In this document: piece by piece, positions 59,858-64,000 of the stretch
Position numbering within the stretch: position 1 is the stretch's first letter
Layout: every line of letters begins with the position of its first letter
NCBI GenBank assembly: GCA_942490535.1
Contig: CALNXQ010000005.1
Coordinates: 1,488,001 to 1,552,000, forward strand
Reading direction: 5' to 3'
DNA: 64,000 nucleotides
Origin: JAEINY01 sp942490535
Lineage (GTDB): Bacteria; Bacteroidota; Bacteroidia; Bacteroidales; Marinilabiliaceae
Notes under the pieces: generated by a model
What the model was told of the DNA's origin: nothing
Databases searched by the model: none
Seen by the model: the letters and a program-made list of their open reading frames with translations, nothing else
Made by a program: the position numbers and the translations under genes

Positions 59858-60874
59858 TTATTTTTCCGAATAAATCACTTCCAACACCGTTTGTCCCACT
59901 GCTTTTAAAGTGTTCTTATCAATGTTGTCCATGGTGTCGTCATGCGTATGCCAGAACGAACCGAAACTGGTTTCCGACATGGGGTCATGCTGAATGATGT
60001 CCACACAGGGGATACGGCGGTACTTATTCACATATACATGGTCATCCGTAATCATGCCACCCTCTTCAAAGCTGAAATGATTCAGGTAACCCAAGTCGCC
60101 AGCTTTATTCCAGATGCGATCGACCAGATCGGGTGCAAACTGCAAGCTGTATTGTTCTCTGAAAAAGAGGGCATCTTTGGCCCCAACCATATCCAGCAGA
60201 ATGCCATAGCGCGCGAAGTAACCTTCTTTATGAGGATTCTGTCCCCAGTATTGGGAGCCCAGGCACCATGTGTCCGGTTTGTAAGGCAGATCCAGGTGAT
60301 CGGGTTGGCCATAATCTTCGGCATCGAAAAAGATAATATCAACCCCTAAATTGTGGCCGGCTATACCAATCTGTCGGGCAATTTCCAACAGTACACCCAC
60401 ACCACTACCACCATCATTGGCGCCATCAATGGGCGTATTGTGCATGGCCGGGTTGGGATCATGATCGGCAAAAGGACGTGTGTCCCAATGGGCAAATAAT
60501 AATAAGCGGTTATTCTGTTCCGGGTTGAATTGTCCGATTATGTTTTTGGCGTTCAAAATAGTGTTGTCAAAGGCGATAACCGGTGCCTCCTGAATAATAA
60601 CCTCAGCGCCAAAGCGCTTTAACTCATTGGCCAGGTATTGGGCACATTTGGCATGTTCGGCGGTATTGGGTACCCGCGGCCCAAATGCCACCTGGTTGGC
60701 CACATACTGGTACGCGGAATCGCCATTGAAAACCGGTGTAGGGATGCATTCAGCTTTTTGTGGTGTTTTTGTTTGAGCCGTTTTGCTTTTTGAACCGGTA
60801 GAACCGCATCCAAAAAAAAGCAGGCTGGCAACAATTGCCATACCTGCCGTAATGTATTTATTATCTTTCATCAA
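59858..60874 (-). CDS. M28-family / glutaminyl-peptide cyclotransferase-like lipoprotein
   Basis: 338 residues. A lipoprotein signal (AGMAIVASLLFFGCGS) has the lipobox cysteine near 23. The zinc hydrolase fold shows FAHWDTRPFADHDPN near 127-141, GANDGGSGVGVLLEIA near 151-166 (Asp ligand), FFDAEDYG near 184-191 (Glu ligand) and SFWHTHDDT near 313-321 (His ligand). The arrangement matches bacterial type II glutaminyl cyclases as in Porphyromonas, which convert N-terminal Gln of exported proteins to pyroglutamate. A plain aminopeptidase role cannot be excluded. It lies in the same direction as cysS, 29 bp downstream of its stop. Confidence 0.85.
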   Translation of the reverse strand: MMKDNKYITAGMAIVASLLFFGCGSTGSKSKTAQTKTPQKAECIPTPVFNGDSAYQYVANQVAFGPRVPNTAEHAKCAQYLANELKRFGAEVIIQEAPVIAFDNTILNAKNIIGQFNPEQNNRLLLFAHWDTRPFADHDPNPAMHNTPIDGANDGGSGVGVLLEIARQIGIAGHNLGVDIIFFDAEDYGQPDHLDLPYKPDTWCLGSQYWGQNPHKEGYFARYGILLDMVGAKDALFFREQYSLQFAPDLVDRIWNKAGDLGYLNHFSFEEGGMITDDHVYVNKYRRIPCVDIIQHDPMSETSFGSFWHTHDDTMDNIDKNTLKAVGQTVLEVIYSEK

Positions 60875-60903
60875 TTGTTGGACTAATCATCATTAATATG
60901 AGC

Positions 60904-62379
60904 TTACTTGATTTCCCATTCAAAGCCATCTTTTGTATCCATGATCACAAAACCAAGGGCCTGCAATTCGTTGCGGATTTTATCTGCCGTGGCCCAGTCT
61001 TTATTGGCTTTGGCCTCGATGCGCAGATTCAATAACAGATTAACCGTGCTTTCAAGCAATTCGTTTCCTCCTTCTGACGCATTTCCAGTTTCTGCGTTTA
61101 AACCCAGAATGTCTTCAATCATTACTTTTAGCAGATGCTTGAAAGCGTCCAGATCATCTTGCGTCAGACTAGCTGTCCCTGCCACCATGTTATTGATGTT
61201 TTTGATGGCTTCAAAGAGGTTGGCAATCAGGATGGGGGAGTTCAGATCATCACTAATGGCAGCATAACACTTATCCGACAACTCCTGAACATTAAACGTA
61301 GACGTATCGCCAGCTTTTAATTTAATCAGTTTGGTATAGCCCTCCATCAATCGCTCCATCCCTTTCTGCGCCGCTTGCAAGGCTTCATTGGAGAAGTCCA
61401 ATGTACTGCGATAGTGGGCTTGAAGAATAAAGAAGCGAATGGTCATAGGTGTGTAGGCTTGCTCCAGATATTCATGGCTGCCTGTGAAGAACTCTTCCAA
61501 AGTAATGAAATTACCCAGCGATTTACCCATCTTCTGACCGTTGATGGTAATCATGTTATTGTGCATCCAGTAACGGGCAGGGGCATGGCCGTGTGCGATG
61601 GTACTCTGTGCAATCTCACATTCATGGTGGGGAAACAGTAAATCCATACCGCCACCGTGAATGTCGAATTCTTCACCCAGGTATTTGGCGCTCATGGCTG
61701 AACACTCCAGGTGCCATCCAGGAAAGCCGTCACTGTATTTCGAAGGCCAACGCATGATGTGTTCCGGTGCTGCCTTTTTCCACAAGGCGAAATCGAAACT
61801 GTTGCGTTTTTCCGATTGACCATCCAATTCCCGGGTAGTACTTAGCAAATCTTCAATGTTGCGACCCGACAGTTGACCATAGTTATGATCCTGGTTGTAT
61901 TTTTCCACGTCAAAATAGACGGACCCATTGCTTTCATAGGCCATTCCTTTGTTCAGGATATCCTCAATAAGTTGAAGCTGTTCGATAATGTGACCCGATG
62001 CGCGTGGTTCGATACTGGGTTTGAGTACATTTAAAGCATCCATGAATTGGTGGTAGCGATCCGAGTAGTATTGCACCACTTCCATGGGTTCCAGTTCTTC
62101 CAGTCGGGCTTTTTTGGCAATTTTATCTTCCCCAGCATCGGCATCATTCTCCAGGTGGCCTACATCGGTAATGTTACGGACATAACGCACCTTGTAATCC
62201 ATGTGCTTTAAATAGCGGAAAAGTATATCAAAGGTAATGGCCGGACGAGTGTGTCCAAGGTGTGGGTCACCGTAAACAGTAGGACCACAAACGTATAAAC
62301 CAACGTGTTTGGGGTTGATGGGAATGAATTCTTCCTTCTTGCGCGATAAGGTGTTGTATATGAATAATTTGTTTTTCAT
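60904..62379 (-). CDS. cysS: cysteinyl-tRNA synthetase
   Basis: 491 residues, class I. It charges tRNA-Cys. VGLYVCGPTVYGDPHLGHTRPA places zinc ligand Cys31 and the HIGH equivalent HLGH at 40-43. Other zinc ligands are in WHLECSAMS and FPHHECE. The KMSKS equivalent reads KMGKS (GQKMGKSLGNFITL near 280), a variant with glycine at position three. The C-terminal DALR-type helical domain follows (DDLNSPILIANLFEAI). It lies upstream of the glutaminyl cyclase-like gene in a likely two-gene unit. Confidence 0.97.
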   Translation of the reverse strand: MKNKLFIYNTLSRKKEEFIPINPKHVGLYVCGPTVYGDPHLGHTRPAITFDILFRYLKHMDYKVRYVRNITDVGHLENDADAGEDKIAKKARLEELEPMEVVQYYSDRYHQFMDALNVLKPSIEPRASGHIIEQLQLIEDILNKGMAYESNGSVYFDVEKYNQDHNYGQLSGRNIEDLLSTTRELDGQSEKRNSFDFALWKKAAPEHIMRWPSKYSDGFPGWHLECSAMSAKYLGEEFDIHGGGMDLLFPHHECEIAQSTIAHGHAPARYWMHNNMITINGQKMGKSLGNFITLEEFFTGSHEYLEQAYTPMTIRFFILQAHYRSTLDFSNEALQAAQKGMERLMEGYTKLIKLKAGDTSTFNVQELSDKCYAAISDDLNSPILIANLFEAIKNINNMVAGTASLTQDDLDAFKHLLKVMIEDILGLNAETGNASEGGNELLESTVNLLLNLRIEAKANKDWATADKIRNELQALGFVIMDTKDGFEWEIK

Positions 62380-62443
62380 CTCGGCAAACTTGCTTCTAAT
62401 ATTATTATAACAAGCCGCTAAATTACAAATTATTGCCGATTTA

Positions 62444-63253
62444 TCAGGGATTTTTCAAATCCTCAGTCCTTACAATTTGACCGTTTTCGTAAATTACTTT
62501 TTTGATGAGGTTTCCATCCTGGTCGTAGAGAAAATGTTCCCCGTTGAACAAATTGCCTTTTACAAAGAATCCTTTACGTTCCGGTTTACCACTGAGGTGA
62601 TAGACCGTATGCATCCCTGTTCCGGAGAATGTTGAACGCTCAGAGGGTATTGTTTTTTTTGCAGGCAGTGATTGGGCAGGATCATGGGCCACCGATTTGT
62701 TGAATTTTCCTTCTTCATACACGCGCTCAGAGATTAACTGTCCCTCCTCGTTATATACTTTGAGGGCTCCGGTGGTTTTGCCGTTATCCCATTCACCCTG
62801 ATATTTTATGGTACCGTTTTCGTGATAATATTTTTGCATGCCGGTACGTTTACCCTCCTTATTGTAATTCCAGTCATATGCGATTTGTCCGGTGGCGTGA
62901 TAGAGTTGATACGAACCTTGCCAGTGATCCACATTCCAGTAGCCTTTCTCCCGAATGCTGCCGTTCTCAAAATAATAGCAGGCATTCCCTTTTGTTGCGC
63001 CATGCGAGTAGGTTAAATCATATTTTTTTTGACCTGATGGATAAAAAGCGCACCAGGTACTGTCTTTTTTTCCATTTTCATAATATCCCTGTTCCACAAT
63101 TTGATCGCCTTTATTGTTGAAGGTAATCCATAAGCCTTGTCTTTTTTGGTGGGAGTCGGTCACATTGATGGTATCGCCATTGTAAATGTGGAATGATTGG
63201 GCCACAAGTTGAAGCGAAAAGCTAAAGAATATAAGGGAAATAATGATCTTCAT
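62444..63253 (-). CDS. YwqK/MORN-repeat exported protein
   Basis: 269 residues. A signal peptide (MKIIISLIFFSFSLQLVAQ) is followed by tandem MORN-like repeats of about 23 residues with the pattern G..G.W..Y..NG.... (for example GYYENGKKDSTWCAFYPSG; KRTGMQKYYHENGTIKYQGEW; GQLISERVYEEG). The family is annotated as YwqK toxin-antitoxin antidote, but an exported MORN-repeat protein in Bacteroidota more likely acts as a cell-surface or periplasmic scaffold. No toxin gene is adjacent. It is 64 bp upstream of the cysS start. Confidence 0.82.
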   Translation of the reverse strand: MKIIISLIFFSFSLQLVAQSFHIYNGDTINVTDSHQKRQGLWITFNNKGDQIVEQGYYENGKKDSTWCAFYPSGQKKYDLTYSHGATKGNACYYFENGSIREKGYWNVDHWQGSYQLYHATGQIAYDWNYNKEGKRTGMQKYYHENGTIKYQGEWDNGKTTGALKVYNEEGQLISERVYEEGKFNKSVAHDPAQSLPAKKTIPSERSTFSGTGMHTVYHLSGKPERKGFFVKGNLFNGEHFLYDQDGNLIKKVIYENGQIVRTEDLKNP

Positions 63254-63570
63254 GAAAACATCTGTTTAAATAGAATGTTGTCCTTGAATTATACTAAGTT
63301 CTTAAGGGCAATTTTAATTGACAATTTGCTTACGTAATATTTTACTAAAGGTTATCATATTAATGATGTAATTTGCAGTTCGGAAACCAGTTTGAAATAT
63401 TAAATAACGTGAAAGAGTGAAAATTTAAATAAAGGTAACTCGATTTGAGTTATGAAATGATTATTTTGCATAACATTATACGCTGAAAAGCATTCAATAT
63501 GAGTTGTTAGGTCTTGGTATTGATGATGATGAATGTTTTAGCCGCAGTTAATTACAATAAAATTGAAGCA
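63254..63570. other. Divergent intergenic region without a gene
   Basis: 317 bp between the MORN-repeat gene and the RNase R gene. I see no gene, strong promoter match or hairpin. An alternative in-frame ATG for the RNase R gene exists at about 63523-63529. Confidence 0.5.
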
Positions 63571-64000
63571 ATGGCAAAGAGTAAAAATAAGGAAAAAAAG
63601 ACATATAGGAAGAATGAAGTGAGGCAGTTGATTCAAGGTCTATTTTACAATCAACCCAAACGTACTTTTAATTATAAGCAGGTAGCAGGGTTGCTGGATG
63701 TGAAAAAACAATCCGGGAAAGTAATGGTTCAGGTCATCTTGAATGAGTTGTTTGAGTCGGGCTATCTGACTGAAGTGGCTGTTGGTAAATATAAACTGAT
63801 GAGCCGGGGATCAACCCTGACTGGTACTATAGATATGACTTCCACCGGTAATGCCTATGTGGTGCCGGATGATGAAGGACAAGATGTGTTTATAGCGCGT
63901 AGCAATTTGAATACCGCCATGCACGGGGATAAAGTGAAAGTCTTGCAATTTGCCCGTCGTCGCCGTCATCAACCCGAAGGAGAGGTAATTGAGATTATCA
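63571..64000 (+). CDS. rnr: Ribonuclease R, N-terminal part (runs off window)
   Basis: 143 residues are visible, with no stop before the window end. The lysine-rich start MAKSKNKEKKTYRKNE is followed by a winged-helix RNB_N-type domain (VRQLIQGLFYNQPKRTFNYKQVAGLLDV...QVILNELFESGYL, about 17-70) and a first cold-shock domain (GTIDMTSTGNAYVVPDDEGQDVFIARSNL...HGDKVKV, about 86-127). This is the N-terminal layout of RNase R, a 3'-5' exoribonuclease that degrades structured RNA. The start at 63571 is chosen for its basic tail; in-frame ATGs about 14-16 codons upstream are possible but look untranslated. Confidence 0.9.
   Translation, partial: MAKSKNKEKKTYRKNEVRQLIQGLFYNQPKRTFNYKQVAGLLDVKKQSGKVMVQVILNELFESGYLTEVAVGKYKLMSRGSTLTGTIDMTSTGNAYVVPDDEGQDVFIARSNLNTAMHGDKVKVLQFARRRRHQPEGEVIEII

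Noticed and set aside
62444..63253. Toxin-antitoxin locus based on the YwqK annotation
   Set aside because: The protein has a signal peptide and MORN-like repeats, and no toxin gene is adjacent, so a toxin-antitoxin role is not supported here.

Overview
The window reads as chromosomal DNA of a Bacteroidota bacterium, most likely class Bacteroidia and close to Marinilabiliales. Supporting signs are TAnnTTTG-type -7 promoter elements, weak Shine-Dalgarno sequences, two S46 dipeptidyl-peptidases, bifunctional fucokinase/fucose-1-phosphate guanylyltransferase (Fkp), a DUF4296 lipoprotein, an HU-HIG DNA-binding protein, a GxxExxY protein, GlnRS and a B12-dependent ribonucleotide reductase. The lineage is inferred from gene content; no phylogeny was run. 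No prophage, insertion sequence, CRISPR array or rRNA was seen. One tRNA gene (tRNA-Cys, GCA) is present.

Region 1-20.1 kb is a surface-polysaccharide block. It starts inside an RmlD-like reductase gene, followed by a DUF1972-type glycosyltransferase, the dTDP-L-rhamnose set rfbA-rfbC-rfbD-rfbB, then gmd, fcl and manC for de novo GDP-L-fucose, and fkp for GDP-fucose salvage. A Wzi-like capsule protein and a polyprenyl-phosphate sugar transferase close it. Two small accessory genes sit between the fucose genes: a GxxExxY protein with a broken upstream duplicate, and an orphan HigA-like antitoxin. Both are bordered by palindromic CGCAAAG-type repeats. A SNF2-type helicase lies between manC and fkp.

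Region 20.1-32.6 kb is mostly housekeeping: DUF4296 lipoprotein, a short protein resembling an amidohydrolase N-terminus, cysQ, pgk, waaA, nrdJ, gltX, glnS (opposite strand), folB, a cysteine-rich CWC protein and tRNA-Cys.

Region 32.6-47.5 kb is the most unusual part. On the minus strand an MscS channel gene lies 20 bp behind a 996-residue helical protein ending in a P-loop-like domain. On the plus strand a 1665-residue protein fuses an SLC12-type cation-chloride cotransporter to a related helical/P-loop-like module, and is followed by a small MscS-like protein and a CorA-family channel with GTN in place of GMN. Between the two units lie a GNAT acetyltransferase, a GNAT-nitrilase fusion, a 110-residue protein and a class I glutamine amidotransferase. 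I infer an ion or osmotic homeostasis island built around a P-loop-like regulatory module whose Walker A lysine is lost in both copies.

Region 47.8-64 kb holds a stand-alone XylR_N/V4R sensor with a small partner, a TPR-LytS histidine kinase, RNase HI, MarC, two S46 peptidases, two beta-barrel proteins, an HU-HIG protein preceded by four palindromic sites at an exact 22-bp period, rnhB, an M28/glutaminyl cyclase-like lipoprotein, cysS, a YwqK/MORN-repeat protein and the start of an RNase R gene that runs off the end.
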